From Desulfosporosinus sp. (GTDB lineage Bacteria; Bacillota; Desulfitobacteriia; Desulfitobacteriales; Desulfitobacteriaceae), in assembly GCA_003513495.1 (NCBI GenBank), contig DOPM01000029.1:124001-188000 (forward strand): a stretch of DNA of 64,000 nucleotides, in the 5' to 3' direction. Made by a program: the position numbers and the translations under genes. Shown in pieces: positions 7,031 through 15,470 of this stretch. The stretch's first letter is position 1; each line of letters starts with the position of its first letter. The notes below the pieces were generated by a model. The model searched no databases, was not told the origin of the DNA, and saw only the letters and a program-made list of their open reading frames with translations.

Positions 7031-8809
7031 ATGGAAAAAATGACAAAAATAAAGTACCGCATTATACTTTTGTTAGTGGCCACAGCACTTATTATGGGTT
7101 CTATTCTCGGAGGCTATAATATTTATAATGTAAGGGTAACGGAGCAAACTAACGTTGAACAATATCGAGAAACCTTATATGAGCAATTTGATCGGACTAT
7201 TAAACTCCAGGTTCAGACTGCCCATAGTTTAGTTAAAGATATTTATGAAAGTCAGCAAAGAGGAGAATTAACTCCCGATGAAGCTAAAAAGAAAGCCGCT
7301 GATTTAGTTAGAAATTTACGCTTTGACAACGGGAACTACTTTTGGATTGATACCACAGAGGGGATGAATGTTGTTCTTCTTGGGAGAGAAGCTTCTGAGG
7401 GTAAGTCTCGCTATAATGCTGTGGACAGCGAAGGTATATTATTTGTTCAGGAGTTTATTGCTAATGGAACTAAAGTAGATGGCGGCTATACAGATTATTC
7501 ATTTGCTAAACCAAATGAGACAGAACCGTTACCTAAGAGGAGTTATACGTTATTATTCCAGCCCTATAATTGGGTGATTGGGACGGGAAACTGGGTCGAT
7601 GACATTGATAAACTAGTATCAGAGAAGCAACATGAATATCGCGAAAAGGGTATACGCAGTATTGTCTATACTTTGGTATCTATCTTAGGGGCCTTGGGAA
7701 TAGCTTTGGTATTAGGAACTATTTTAAGTAAAAGGATTTCCGATCAGATTGTTGCATTAGCGAGGAATGCAGAGGAAATAGCAAAAGGCAATTTAAAAGT
7801 AGGAAGCCTTAATAACAAATCGAAGGATGAATTAGGTCAACTTAGCAGGGCGTTTGAAACAATGACGAGAAATCTAATTCAACTTGTTGAACATGTGTCA
7901 TCTTCTTCAAAGCAAGTTGCTGCCTCATCACAACAATTAAGTGCTGGGGCAGAACAATCAGCCCAAGCTTCTTATCAAGTAGCAGCAGCTATATCCGAAG
8001 TCTCCCTGGGTGCAGAAAAACAATTAAGTGCAGTTAATGAAACATCTGCCAGTGTCGAGCAGATGTCGGCAGGAATACAACATATGATGGAAAATGCTAA
8101 AGTAGTTGTTAAATCCTCGGAGAAAACCGCCTTTTCTGCATCAGAGGGAAGCCAGGCGATTGAGAAAACAATTCAACAAATGATTAATATTGAAAAAACG
8201 GTAATAGGATCCGCAGATGTGGTTATGAACTTGGGAGAACGTTCTAAAGAAATTGGGCAAATTGTAGATACCATTTCAGGTATAGCAGCTCAGACGAACC
8301 TACTTGCCTTGAATGCTGCGATTGAGGCTGCACGAGCAGGTGAGCAAGGCAGAGGTTTCGCCGTTGTAGCAGATGAGGTTCGTAAATTGGCTGAACAATC
8401 TCAGGAAGCTTCAAAGCAAATAGCCTCATTGATTAGTGGTATTCAACAAGACACACAAAAGGCTGTCTTATCAATAAATGAGGGGACACACCAAGTTAAA
8501 CTCGGGACAGCAGTAGCTGAGACCGCCGGCCTAGCCTTTGGTGAAATAACGACCTTAGTTAAGCAGGTTTCCTCTCAGATTGAAGAAATCTCGGAGGAGA
8601 TTCAACAAATGGCAGTGGGTAGCGAAAGAATAGTCTCATCAGTTACGAATATCTATGAGACGAGTCGAGAAATCACTGGTCAGACCCAAACCGTGTCTGC
8701 TGCGACGGAGGAACAGTCTGCATCAGTCGAGGAAATTTCTTCTTCAAGTCAGGTTTTGGCTAAGATGGCGGAGGAATTGGAAGAAACCTTAAAGAAATTT
8801 AATATTTAA
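7031..8809 (+). CDS. Methyl-accepting chemotaxis protein with single Cache sensor
   Basis: Transmembrane chemoreceptor of 592 residues. TM1 is IILLLVATALIMGSILGG. An extracellular single-Cache domain (about 35-195, with NGNYFWIDT and PYNWVIGTGNWVDD) is followed by TM2 near 207-230, a HAMP domain and a long cytoplasmic signalling coiled coil whose tip reads NLLALNAAIEAARAGE. The open frame extends upstream to 6848, but that part reads through the riboswitch. ATG 7031 has AAAAGGGG before it and starts directly at TM1, so it is the real start. Expression is likely set by c-di-GMP through the upstream aptamer. The ligand is unknown; small organic acids are common for this Cache type. Confidence 0.95.
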   Translation: MEKMTKIKYRIILLLVATALIMGSILGGYNIYNVRVTEQTNVEQYRETLYEQFDRTIKLQVQTAHSLVKDIYESQQRGELTPDEAKKKAADLVRNLRFDNGNYFWIDTTEGMNVVLLGREASEGKSRYNAVDSEGILFVQEFIANGTKVDGGYTDYSFAKPNETEPLPKRSYTLLFQPYNWVIGTGNWVDDIDKLVSEKQHEYREKGIRSIVYTLVSILGALGIALVLGTILSKRISDQIVALARNAEEIAKGNLKVGSLNNKSKDELGQLSRAFETMTRNLIQLVEHVSSSSKQVAASSQQLSAGAEQSAQASYQVAAAISEVSLGAEKQLSAVNETSASVEQMSAGIQHMMENAKVVVKSSEKTAFSASEGSQAIEKTIQQMINIEKTVIGSADVVMNLGERSKEIGQIVDTISGIAAQTNLLALNAAIEAARAGEQGRGFAVVADEVRKLAEQSQEASKQIASLISGIQQDTQKAVLSINEGTHQVKLGTAVAETAGLAFGEITTLVKQVSSQIEEISEEIQQMAVGSERIVSSVTNIYETSREITGQTQTVSAATEEQSASVEEISSSSQVLAKMAEELEETLKKFNI

Positions 8810-8821
8810 AAATACTGTGGT

Positions 8822-8858
8822 AAATGGGATAGGAGTTAACCAGCTTTCTATCCCATTT
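8822..8858 (+). terminator. Hairpin after the chemoreceptor gene
   Basis: An 11-bp perfect stem (AAATGGGATAG/CTATCCCATTT) starts 13 bp after the stop. The U-tract is weak (TTTAGGT), so termination efficiency is uncertain. Confidence 0.6.
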
Positions 8859-8971
8859 AGGTACTAATTCTAGTAAGATTTAGCACGTAAATAGTTATTC
8901 TAAACTACAAATGAACAACAAATCAATAGTCGAATTAACAAGAAAATATTATTTTTAATGACATTTAAGTA

Positions 8972-9000
8972 TTGACACAGATAGAAACATAGTGTAAAAT
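8972..9000 (+). promoter_or_regulatory. Sigma-A promoter for the tRNA-Glu/tRNA-Phe pair
   Basis: TTGACA (8972-8977), a 17-bp spacer and TAAAAT (8995-9000) match the tRNA-Lys promoter hexamers exactly. Confidence 0.85.
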
Positions 9001-9067
9001 TCATATTTGTGAGTGTCTTTTAAATATATACGTTAACTAAGTTGATTTTGAAGCAGCCTACTCACAT

Positions 9068-9143
9068 GGCCCGTTGGTCAAGCGGTCTAAGACACCGCCC
9101 TTTCACGGCGGTTACACGGGTTCGAATCCCGTACGGGTCACCA
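9068..9143 (+). tRNA. tRNA-Glu (anticodon TTC)
   Basis: The acceptor stem GGCCCGT pairs with ACGGGTC including one G-U. The anticodon stem CCGCC/GGCGG holds loop CTTTCAC (anticodon TTC), and the T-arm is CGGG-TTCGAAT-CCCG. The 3' CCA is encoded. It is co-transcribed with tRNA-Phe 11 bp downstream. Confidence 0.96.
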
Positions 9144-9154
9144 TTATTGTTTTT

Positions 9155-9230
<76 letters not shown>

Positions 9231-9281
9231 TTTAACTATTAGCCAATATAAACAATTACGAATATCTATAAATTAGGTCTA

Positions 9282-9327
9282 AAGGTTCTGTGTATTTCCT
9301 CTGAAGGAAAATCAGAACTTTTTTTGT
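9282..9327 (+). terminator. Rho-independent terminator of the tRNA-Glu/Phe unit
   Basis: AGGTTCTG...TTTCCT pairs with AGGAAA...CAGAACT around CTGA, followed by a run of seven or more T. The 170 bp from here to the PhoH gene are AT-rich with nothing recognisable. Confidence 0.85.
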
Positions 9328-9499
9328 CGTAGCAACTAAAACCGTGCAGCTTTAAAGGACCATAATAGACAAGAATGCTAATTTAAAATTTTGAGATACT
9401 AAAAGCATTAAATTTCTATTCAATTAAAATAAGGTATGGGTAAGATATTAATTATGTTTTAGTGGTAAACAAATAATTGTAAACAAGGTTGGTGATACT

Positions 9500-10183
9500 A
9501 TGCCATTACCTGAGAATAACTTATTATTTGGGTTTGCACCAAGACTTACGCCAGAACAACGTGAATATGTTGATGCGATCTTTGATTATCAATTAGTCAT
9601 GGTCAATGCCAAAGCTGGGACTGGAAAGACTACCCTTGCGGTTGCTTGTGCTAAGCTATTTAAGCAACCTTTAACCTATATTTTTAATCCCGTTCAAGAA
9701 TCAGCTATGGGGTTCAGACCTGGCACTCAATCCGAGAAGGAAAGCATTTATCATCAGCCTTTGATAGATGCTCTCTTAGAGATTAATGAGAACCCGGCCC
9801 AATGTGTATACAATGAAGAAGCACTGGTCAATGAGGCTATTCGTAGGAAGGTAAGCATGAAACGGGTGATGGACAGCATTTGGTGTTACCCCAAAACCCC
9901 CTTATTTCTCCGAGGAACTAATCTTAAGGATATGACAATCATTATTGATGAGTGTCAAAACTTTTCTGTCCAAGAACTTAGAAAAATCTTCACGCGTGTA
10001 CACGATTCCTGTAAAGTGATCTGCATTGGGCATTCAGGACAGATTGACATCCCTGTTGCAAAAAGTGGTTTTGTACCGTATATGGAACACTTTAAGAGTC
10101 AACCCTATTGCAAAATCCTAACACTTACAAAGAACTTCCGTGGAGAACTTGCGAACTGGGCAGACTCCTTTCAGAGCATCTAA
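9500..10183 (+). CDS. PhoH-family ATPase, short single-domain form
   Basis: Predicted cytosolic P-loop ATPase of 227 residues. The Walker A motif is NAKAGTGKTT near residue 36 and Walker B is MTIIIDECQNF near 148. GHSGQID and LTKNFRGELANW are typical PhoH-domain signatures (superfamily 1 helicase-like fold). The protein has only the ATPase domain; there is no PIN, KH or other RNA-binding extension. Similar short forms occur in Firmicutes and phages. It stands alone between tRNA genes. The biological role is unknown; an RNA-related ATPase is an inference from the family. Confidence 0.85.
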   Translation: MPLPENNLLFGFAPRLTPEQREYVDAIFDYQLVMVNAKAGTGKTTLAVACAKLFKQPLTYIFNPVQESAMGFRPGTQSEKESIYHQPLIDALLEINENPAQCVYNEEALVNEAIRRKVSMKRVMDSIWCYPKTPLFLRGTNLKDMTIIIDECQNFSVQELRKIFTRVHDSCKVICIGHSGQIDIPVAKSGFVPYMEHFKSQPYCKILTLTKNFRGELANWADSFQSI

Positions 10184-10256
10184 ACTAGTGCACACTTCAA
10201 CTAGCGTTGAACGTCCGTATAAAAGACTGGAATTATACAGTATGAGTTGACATATT

Positions 10257-10285
10257 TAAGTGTAGAGCTTATAATTTTCTTTGTT
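10257..10285 (+). promoter_or_regulatory. Consensus sigma-A promoter for tRNA-Gly
   Basis: TTGACA (10257-10262), a 17-bp spacer and TATAAT (10280-10285): a perfect consensus promoter 45 bp before the tRNA. Confidence 0.88.
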
Positions 10286-10330
10286 GGGAAAAGAGCTTGA
10301 TGGTATAATAACCACCAAGCCATAAAATAA

Positions 10331-10405
10331 GCGGACGTGGCTCAGCGGTAGAGCATTGGCTTCCCAAGCCGAGGATCGCGAGTTCGAATCTCGTCGTCCG
10401 CTCCA
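10331..10405 (+). tRNA. tRNA-Gly (anticodon TCC)
   Basis: Acceptor GCGGACG/CGTCCGC with discriminator T and encoded CCA. The anticodon stem TTGGC/GCCGA holds loop TTCCCAA (anticodon TCC), and the T-arm is CGAG-TTCGAAT-CTCG. A strong terminator follows. Confidence 0.96.
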
Positions 10406-10418
10406 TACAGTAATAGCA

Positions 10419-10464
10419 ACGGGTTCAGAGTTTCCTATAGAGGAATTCTGAACCCGTTTTTTGC
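10419..10464 (+). terminator. Rho-independent terminator of tRNA-Gly
   Basis: A long stem (ACGGGTTCAGA...TTCCT pairing with AGGAA...TCTGAACCCGT) is followed by TTTTTT. Confidence 0.93.
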
Positions 10465-10578
10465 GTAGGCCGAGGAAGGATGATTTAAACTAGAAATATA
10501 TGCTTTCTTGCTTGCACCCTCCTAAACATAATAATCCAATCGAATGAATTAGTAGAACATTTTAAGGAGGACTATTTA

Positions 10579-11571
10579 ATGAGAAAAAAGATTGCGACAA
10601 TGACATTAGCTATTTTTTTAACCGGAGTTACTGGTAATGTGTATGCAAACAGTGATGTTACTACAAGTTCTAATTTGGTAACAAGTAATGATGGAGTACT
10701 AACAAAGGTCGTAAGTTTGAAAGAAATTGAAGAATCAGCCGGTGTACTACCAGATTCCAATTTTTATAGCTTAGAACGCAAAATTGAAGAGCTTCAGATT
10801 GCAATTACACAAAGTGAGGAAAAACTAGCAAAACTTATGTCACAATTTGCAACTGAAAGAGCTGCTGAGGCAGTTATTATGGCTAACGAAGGTGAAGTCG
10901 AGCTTGTTAGTATAGCAACAGCTGAATATGTTAAAATGCTAGCCTCTGCAACCGCACATATAAACAACGCAATTAAAGCGAAGGATGAAGCCGTACAGAC
11001 TGTTGAGAATCTGAATGAATCGTTCAAAAGAAGTGAAGAAATCTTACAGACGATTCTTGATAAGGTTCCAGAAGAGGCTAAGGATGCAATTGAAAATGCC
11101 TTAAATAACCAAGATAAAGAGATTGTTGCAGTTAATGGTTTCTATGCGGCTAAAGATGCTTTTTTTGCAGTCAAAAAGGAGTTCGAGAAGGCTAAACAAG
11201 AGCTTGAAGTTGCTAAAAAAACAGGGGATGCAGAAGCAATTAAAAACGCTGAACAAAAATTAGAAGAAGCAGAAGCTTTAAAAAATGAACTTGAGGAACT
11301 AAAGGACGCTGCAGATTCCTCAAAAGAAGAAGTAAAGAATCTTGTTGAGCAAGCCGAAAAACGAATTGAATCCGGTTTTAAACAGGTTGAAAAGGCAAAC
11401 GAGACGATAGAAAAAGTAGAAGAAAAAGCTTCGGAAGAGTTAAAACGGCAAGAAGAAAAGTCTACAGAAGCATTGAAGAAGGCTGAAGAGAAAGCCAGAG
11501 AAGAATCTAAAAAGGCTGAAGAAAAAGCCAGAGAAGAACTAAAAAAGGCCGAGGAAAAAAATCGGGAATAA
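10579..11571 (+). CDS. Secreted coiled-coil protein with DUF5667-like domain
   Basis: Exported protein of 330 residues and unknown function. A signal peptide (IATMTLAIFLTGVTGNVYA) is followed by SAGVLPDSNFYSLERKIEEL (about 54-73), the typical opening of DUF5667 domains. The middle and end are almost wholly alpha-helical and Glu/Lys/Ala-rich. The last 50 residues are short repeats of KKAEEKAREE type, and cysteine is absent. AAGGAGG precedes the ATG. It is a single-gene unit between the tRNA-Gly terminator and a convergent terminator. Attachment to the cell surface by the basic/acidic tail is possible but not shown. Confidence 0.75.
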   Translation: MRKKIATMTLAIFLTGVTGNVYANSDVTTSSNLVTSNDGVLTKVVSLKEIEESAGVLPDSNFYSLERKIEELQIAITQSEEKLAKLMSQFATERAAEAVIMANEGEVELVSIATAEYVKMLASATAHINNAIKAKDEAVQTVENLNESFKRSEEILQTILDKVPEEAKDAIENALNNQDKEIVAVNGFYAAKDAFFAVKKEFEKAKQELEVAKKTGDAEAIKNAEQKLEEAEALKNELEELKDAADSSKEEVKNLVEQAEKRIESGFKQVEKANETIEKVEEKASEELKRQEEKSTEALKKAEEKAREESKKAEEKAREELKKAEEKNRE

Positions 11572-11592
11572 GCATAAAATTCTTAAACAGAA

Positions 11593-11628
11593 GCGGGTCT
11601 GTAGATTAAATAGCTACTGGCCCGTTTT
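11593..11628. terminator. Convergent-gene terminator
   Basis: GCGGGTCTGTAG pairs with CTACTGGCCCGT, followed by TTTTTA on the plus strand. It lies between the DUF5667 gene and the convergent DUF421 gene, whose stop codon touches it. Confidence 0.75.
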
Positions 11629-12338
11629 TAGCCTCTATTGACGCCAAATGAAGAATCAAATTGATCGTTACCTATAACATGTAAACCGTCCTCCTCCCTC
11701 CATTCAGCAAAGAAGATGTTCTCTAGATTATCATAGCCTTGTTGTTTAAGTTTGGTCATAAGCCAAGACTCATTTTTGCCAATGCTTTGCAATACAGGAT
11801 TAAGTATTTTACCATCACTCACAAGAAGCTTTGGTAGGGATTTGCTATTTAAGGGAATATTTAAATCTTTAACTGTTGGTGTATCAAATTCTGGTTTTCG
11901 TAAGATACTTAAGGAGCCGTTGGGTTCGAGTACAGCATATTCGACTTCTCGAACTGAAAAAACATTCTTATCTCTTAATAATGTCAGAAGCTCATTAATG
12001 TTTGTCCGATTTTTTTTAAGGGCTTGCGGATCAATGATCCCTTTTTGAATAACTAAGGAGGGTTTACCTTCGAAAAGGTTTCTAAGTGAAATGGACTTTT
12101 GCCCTATAATTTGTACAGTAAAGATTAGGAGACCCCAAAGGGCAATAGCATAAATAAGTTTTACAATCCCAGTATCGTCATCATAAATGGCGTTTCCTAG
12201 AAGCTCACCCATAATTAGTGCCGAGATAAAATCAAAAGCAGTAAGTTGTGTGATTTGGGTTTTGCCTAGAAACCTTGTAACAAGTAATAGACTAAAAAAC
12301 CCTACAATCAGTTCGATCGATAACTGTCCGAACCCCAT
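11628..12338 (-). CDS. DUF421 (YetF-like) membrane protein
   Basis: Membrane protein of 236 residues. The N-terminal third has three hydrophobic segments (about 5-25, 33-50 and 60-80) with the family motif LTAFDFISALIMGELLGNAI. A soluble part follows with NLFEGKPSLVIQKG and NINELLTLLRDKNVFSVREVEYAVLE, both hallmarks of the DUF421/YetF family. Such proteins are common in spore formers, and some YetF relatives have been linked to spore coats or germination, but the molecular role is not settled. It is transcribed alone, opposite to its left neighbour. The ATG is preceded by GGAGG. Confidence 0.85.
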   Translation of the reverse strand: MGFGQLSIELIVGFFSLLLVTRFLGKTQITQLTAFDFISALIMGELLGNAIYDDDTGIVKLIYAIALWGLLIFTVQIIGQKSISLRNLFEGKPSLVIQKGIIDPQALKKNRTNINELLTLLRDKNVFSVREVEYAVLEPNGSLSILRKPEFDTPTVKDLNIPLNSKSLPKLLVSDGKILNPVLQSIGKNESWLMTKLKQQGYDNLENIFFAEWREEDGLHVIGNDQFDSSFGVNRG

Positions 12339-12452
12339 AAAGACCCCTCCTTTGTATACTCCTATAGGTAGATTAAACGATCTAGTGAGGAATATACATG
12401 TGAATCAACAAAGCCAATATGGAATCTGAAGTTTCTCCTTCATCGATAAGCA

Positions 12453-12484
12453 GAAATGCCCTGCAAGGCTGCAGGGCATTTCTT
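12453..12484 (-). terminator. Hairpin downstream of the magnesium operon
   Basis: GAAATGCCCTGC pairs perfectly with GCAGGGCATTTC across a six-base loop. It lies about 80 bp past the end of the Nramp-related gene. The U-tract is weak on both strands, so it is a probable rather than certain terminator. Confidence 0.55.
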
Positions 12485-12563
12485 GAACCATTATTTTAAC
12501 ATATACTTATTGCATCTAATTTCCCTAGAAACCAAAATTCAAAATCCCAAAAACTTTAGAGGC

Positions 12564-13826
12564 CTAAAGCCCTAAAGCCCCAAAAACACTAGTGATAAAC
12601 TCAGGAAATAGTGTTGATAGAAGTAAGAGCAGGGAAAGTAACACTAGGATACAAGTAAATGTCCAGGATATAACATTGAAAAACTTCGAATTAACATACT
12701 CCCCCATGATACTTTTCTTACTGGCGATTAGTACCATGAAGATGAGAATTGGGGGCAAAAGGATTCCATTCACGACTTGAGTTGTCAACATGACGTGGTA
12801 TAAGGATAAACCGGGCCATAAAACGATTGCTGCTCCTAGGACGATAAGAACCGTATATAAACTGAAGAACACAGGGGCCTCTTTATGGGATTTACTAATT
12901 CCATGTTCAAAGCCGAAGGCTTCACAAACGGCATAGGCGGTACTTAGTGGAAGTACAAAAGCCGCTAACATAGATGCACCAAGTAATCCAAAGCCAAAAA
13001 GTAAACTAGCATATTCTCCAGCTAAGGGTTTTAAGGCAAGGGCCACATCCTTAGCTGTTTCAATGGGAATATTATTCGCGAAAAGCGTAGCTGCAGTGGA
13101 TACAATAATGAAGAAAGCAATGAATCCGGTAAAAAAAGTCCCGATCAAAACGTCCCAACGTGTGTAGCGATAATCTTGGGCTGTGATTCCCTTATCGACG
13201 ACGGAAGATTGAACATAGAACTGTCCCCAGGGAGTAATGGTAGTTCCGATGACACCAACCACCATTAAGAGAAAGGCTGGGGTGCCCAAAATAGTGGGCG
13301 TAATGGATTCGACAAACACTTGAGGCCAGGGTGGTTTGACCATAATACCGGAGATGACATAACTAAAAAAGGTCAAGCAGAGAAACAGCAGGATTTTTTC
13401 CATTTTGGCATAGTCAGTTTTGATAACAAGCCACCAGATGATAAAAGCCATAATCGGTACTGATATATATTTACTTACACCAAAAATCTCAAAACTCGTT
13501 GCAATTCCCGAAAACTCTGAAGCTGTAGTTCCTAGATTGGCAATCATAAGGACACTCATAGCGAAGAAAGCCCATTTTACTCCGTAATTTTCTCGAATCA
13601 AGTCAGATAGCCCCCGGCCAGTTACTGCACCAGTGCGAGCAGAGATTTCTTGGGCGATGGCCAGAAGCACAGTGCTAATGAGCATAGTGAAGATAAGCGA
13701 ATAACCATATTTAGCTCCTGCCGCAGCGTAAGTAGCAATTCCTCCAGCATCATTATCCGCAAAGGCAGTGACCATTCCCGGTCCCATAATGGCAAAGAAC
13801 AGGGTAAAACGTGCTTTTAGGTTCAT
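12564..13826 (-). CDS. Nramp-related divalent metal transporter, probable Mg2+ importer
   Basis: Polytopic membrane protein of 420 residues (about 11 helices) of the Nramp/SLC11 fold, beginning MGPGMVTAFADNDAGG. The classical manganese/iron signatures are absent: TM1 has ADNDAG in place of DPGN, and TM6 has TTITPWGQF in place of the MPHN stretch. That pattern fits the Nramp-related magnesium transporter (NRMT) group, some of whose clostridial members are under M-box control. Here an M-box lies upstream, and a gene for an MgtE-type sensor overlaps its start by four bases (ATGA), so translation is coupled. Mg2+ specificity is an inference from motifs plus regulation. Confidence 0.87.
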   Translation of the reverse strand: MNLKARFTLFFAIMGPGMVTAFADNDAGGIATYAAAGAKYGYSLIFTMLISTVLLAIAQEISARTGAVTGRGLSDLIRENYGVKWAFFAMSVLMIANLGTTASEFSGIATSFEIFGVSKYISVPIMAFIIWWLVIKTDYAKMEKILLFLCLTFFSYVISGIMVKPPWPQVFVESITPTILGTPAFLLMVVGVIGTTITPWGQFYVQSSVVDKGITAQDYRYTRWDVLIGTFFTGFIAFFIIVSTAATLFANNIPIETAKDVALALKPLAGEYASLLFGFGLLGASMLAAFVLPLSTAYAVCEAFGFEHGISKSHKEAPVFFSLYTVLIVLGAAIVLWPGLSLYHVMLTTQVVNGILLPPILIFMVLIASKKSIMGEYVNSKFFNVISWTFTCILVLLSLLLLLSTLFPEFITSVFGALGL

Positions 13827-15121
13827 TCATTATGCCCTCCTTTTGCTTTGCGTCGGTGAGCAATTAAGGTGGAGTAAATTTCCACGCGAGGGCGATCCGG
13901 CATCAATAATTCTAATACATCATCAACTGTGATAATTCCTAAAATTTGATCTTGAGGATTCACGACGGGAACTGCAAGTAAACCATATTTATGAATGAGA
14001 TCGGCGACCTTTTCGTGATCGTCATAAGGAGAGATCTTCACAATTTTTTTGTGCATTAAATCTTTTAGAGTAGTATCAGGAGAAGCAATAATTAGTTCTC
14101 GTAGAGAAAGAACCCCTTCTAGTGTTTCTTGTTCATCGACTACATAAAGATAATAAATTGTTTCTGCTTCGGGAGCTAGCCGCCTTAATTCATTAATAGC
14201 TTGTTCAGCCGTAATCCAAATTGGCAAGCCGATATATTCCGTTGTCATAAGTGAACCGGCGGTATTTTCCTCATATTGCATTAATTCACGAACATCTTCG
14301 GCGTCATCAGACTCCATTAAACTGAGGAGTTCTTCTGACTTTTGCGAGGACAATTCACTGAGAATATCTGCCGCTTCATCTGGGGGCATCTCCTCTAAGA
14401 TATCTGAAGCTCGTTCCTCGTCCATTTGAGTGATCACTTCAACTTGCGTATCCAATTCCATCTCAGCCAAAGCATCAATCGCTTGTTGAGAATCAAGGGC
14501 GTTGAGGAAGTTCGCACGCTGTTTGTAATCCATGTCTTCAATAAGATCAGCAATATCTGCAGGATGAAGCTGACGAAGCTGTTCTTTTTCTCGAGTAAGC
14601 TGGAGAGCGGAGGTTCGATTTTCTAAAGGTTTAATATATTGACAACCCACAAACTTATTCTCAATCCGAGTTAATAAAAACTCAACCCCTAAGCGGCGGA
14701 ATAAACCTCGGACACCGATATCCACAGCCACTAGAACGATATATCGTTGATCTTCATGGGATACCCAAGACAAAGAGATATCGTTCACACGTACTAATCT
14801 TGAGCCTTCTAAGTCAATTATTTGTTTATCTAACAGCCATTTGCCAATAAATGTTTCATCCTCATGGAGAGGGCAGATATGTTGAGGATCAAACCCGGTG
14901 TTTAGGCGCATCCCGCCATAATCCCAAGAGGCGACTAGTTTGATGGGAATTAAGTCATGAACCCCTTTAGAATATCGAATCCCTGTAACATGAGGAGAGA
15001 CACTGTCCCAACGGATGGCCATGTCTAGTATTCGTCCAATCCGACGTCCGTTAGCATCTCTGATAGGCTTATTTAGCAATTGGCTGAAATAAAATTCTCC
15101 TAGAACTTTTAAGTCATTCAT
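13823..15121 (-). CDS. Soluble PRC-barrel / MgtE_N / CBS protein without the MgtE membrane domain
   Basis: Predicted cytosolic protein of 432 residues. Residues about 1-190 carry PRC-barrel-like repeats (LLNKPIRDANGRRIGRILD). An MgtE_N superhelical domain follows (LHPADIADLIEDM to LMQYEENTAGSLMTTEY, about 200-300), then a CBS pair (about 285-410) with DQILGIITVDDVLEL. It stops where the five-helix MgtE channel would begin. In MgtE the N and CBS domains bind Mg2+ and gate the pore. Here the partner is probably the downstream Nramp-related transporter, whose start it overlaps. AAAGGAGGG precedes the ATG. Confidence 0.88.
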   Translation of the reverse strand: MNDLKVLGEFYFSQLLNKPIRDANGRRIGRILDMAIRWDSVSPHVTGIRYSKGVHDLIPIKLVASWDYGGMRLNTGFDPQHICPLHEDETFIGKWLLDKQIIDLEGSRLVRVNDISLSWVSHEDQRYIVLVAVDIGVRGLFRRLGVEFLLTRIENKFVGCQYIKPLENRTSALQLTREKEQLRQLHPADIADLIEDMDYKQRANFLNALDSQQAIDALAEMELDTQVEVITQMDEERASDILEEMPPDEAADILSELSSQKSEELLSLMESDDAEDVRELMQYEENTAGSLMTTEYIGLPIWITAEQAINELRRLAPEAETIYYLYVVDEQETLEGVLSLRELIIASPDTTLKDLMHKKIVKISPYDDHEKVADLIHKYGLLAVPVVNPQDQILGIITVDDVLELLMPDRPRVEIYSTLIAHRRKAKGGHNE

Positions 15122-15135
15122 CTAATTCCCTCCTT

Positions 15136-15225
15136 TTAAGAACGGAGTCTGGCGCCTATTGTTAATTGGCTCAGTCCTGAGTTGATATCTATAATATTTC
15201 CCGAATGATAAGGGCCAGAATCCAT
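15136..15225 (-). CDS. 29-residue leader ORF between the M-box terminator and the MgtE-like gene
   Basis: On the minus strand AAGGAGGTGGGTTT precedes an ATG that opens a 29-codon frame (start MDSGPYHSGNIIDINSG), ending 14 bp before the next gene's ATG. The ribosome site is close to perfect, so translation is likely. The stop overlaps the ribosome-binding region of the next gene, which fits translational coupling. I recognise no family. The peptide is not hydrophobic. Confidence 0.45.
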   Translation of the reverse strand: MDSGPYHSGNIIDINSGLSQLTIGARLRS

Positions 15226-15258
15226 AAACCCACCTCCTTACTGTTTAAAACTATTGGG

Positions 15259-15298
15259 AAAAAAATAAAAAGACCTCTATAGCAAAATAGAAGGTCTA
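15259..15298 (-). terminator. Terminator of the M-box riboswitch
   Basis: Read on the minus strand, AGACCTTCTAT pairs with ATAGAGGTCT (one bulge), followed by TTTTTATTTTTTT. It sits immediately after the aptamer and should form when Mg2+ is bound, switching the operon off. Confidence 0.85.
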
Positions 15299-15317
15299 CA
15301 AACGAATGTTTGACCTC

Positions 15318-15470
15318 CCTACTCGTTGAGCTTTAGCACTGCATGGCGTAGAGTATTCTCAGCCACCTTAAGTAAGACCTTATGTCGGCAATACCTGTTC
15401 TACCCAATTGGCGTCTCTCGACATTTCTGGGCAGTGGCCTATGTCTATGCAGGAGCCTCACCTAACAGAG
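15318..15470 (-). ncRNA. M-box (ykoK) Mg2+ riboswitch
   Basis: On the minus strand the conserved blocks appear in order: GTTAGGTGAGGCTCCT, CTGCCCAGAAATGTC, GACGCCAATTGGGT, CGACATAAGG and GCCATGCAGTGCTAAAGCTC. These match the M-box consensus closely across its whole length. It controls the MgtE-like/Nramp-related operon through the terminator at 15259-15298. Confidence 0.95.

Noticed and set aside
12564..13826. Annotation as a standard MntH manganese importer
   Set aside because: The DPGN and MPHN metal-binding motifs are replaced, and the operon is under an M-box. A Mg2+ role fits better.
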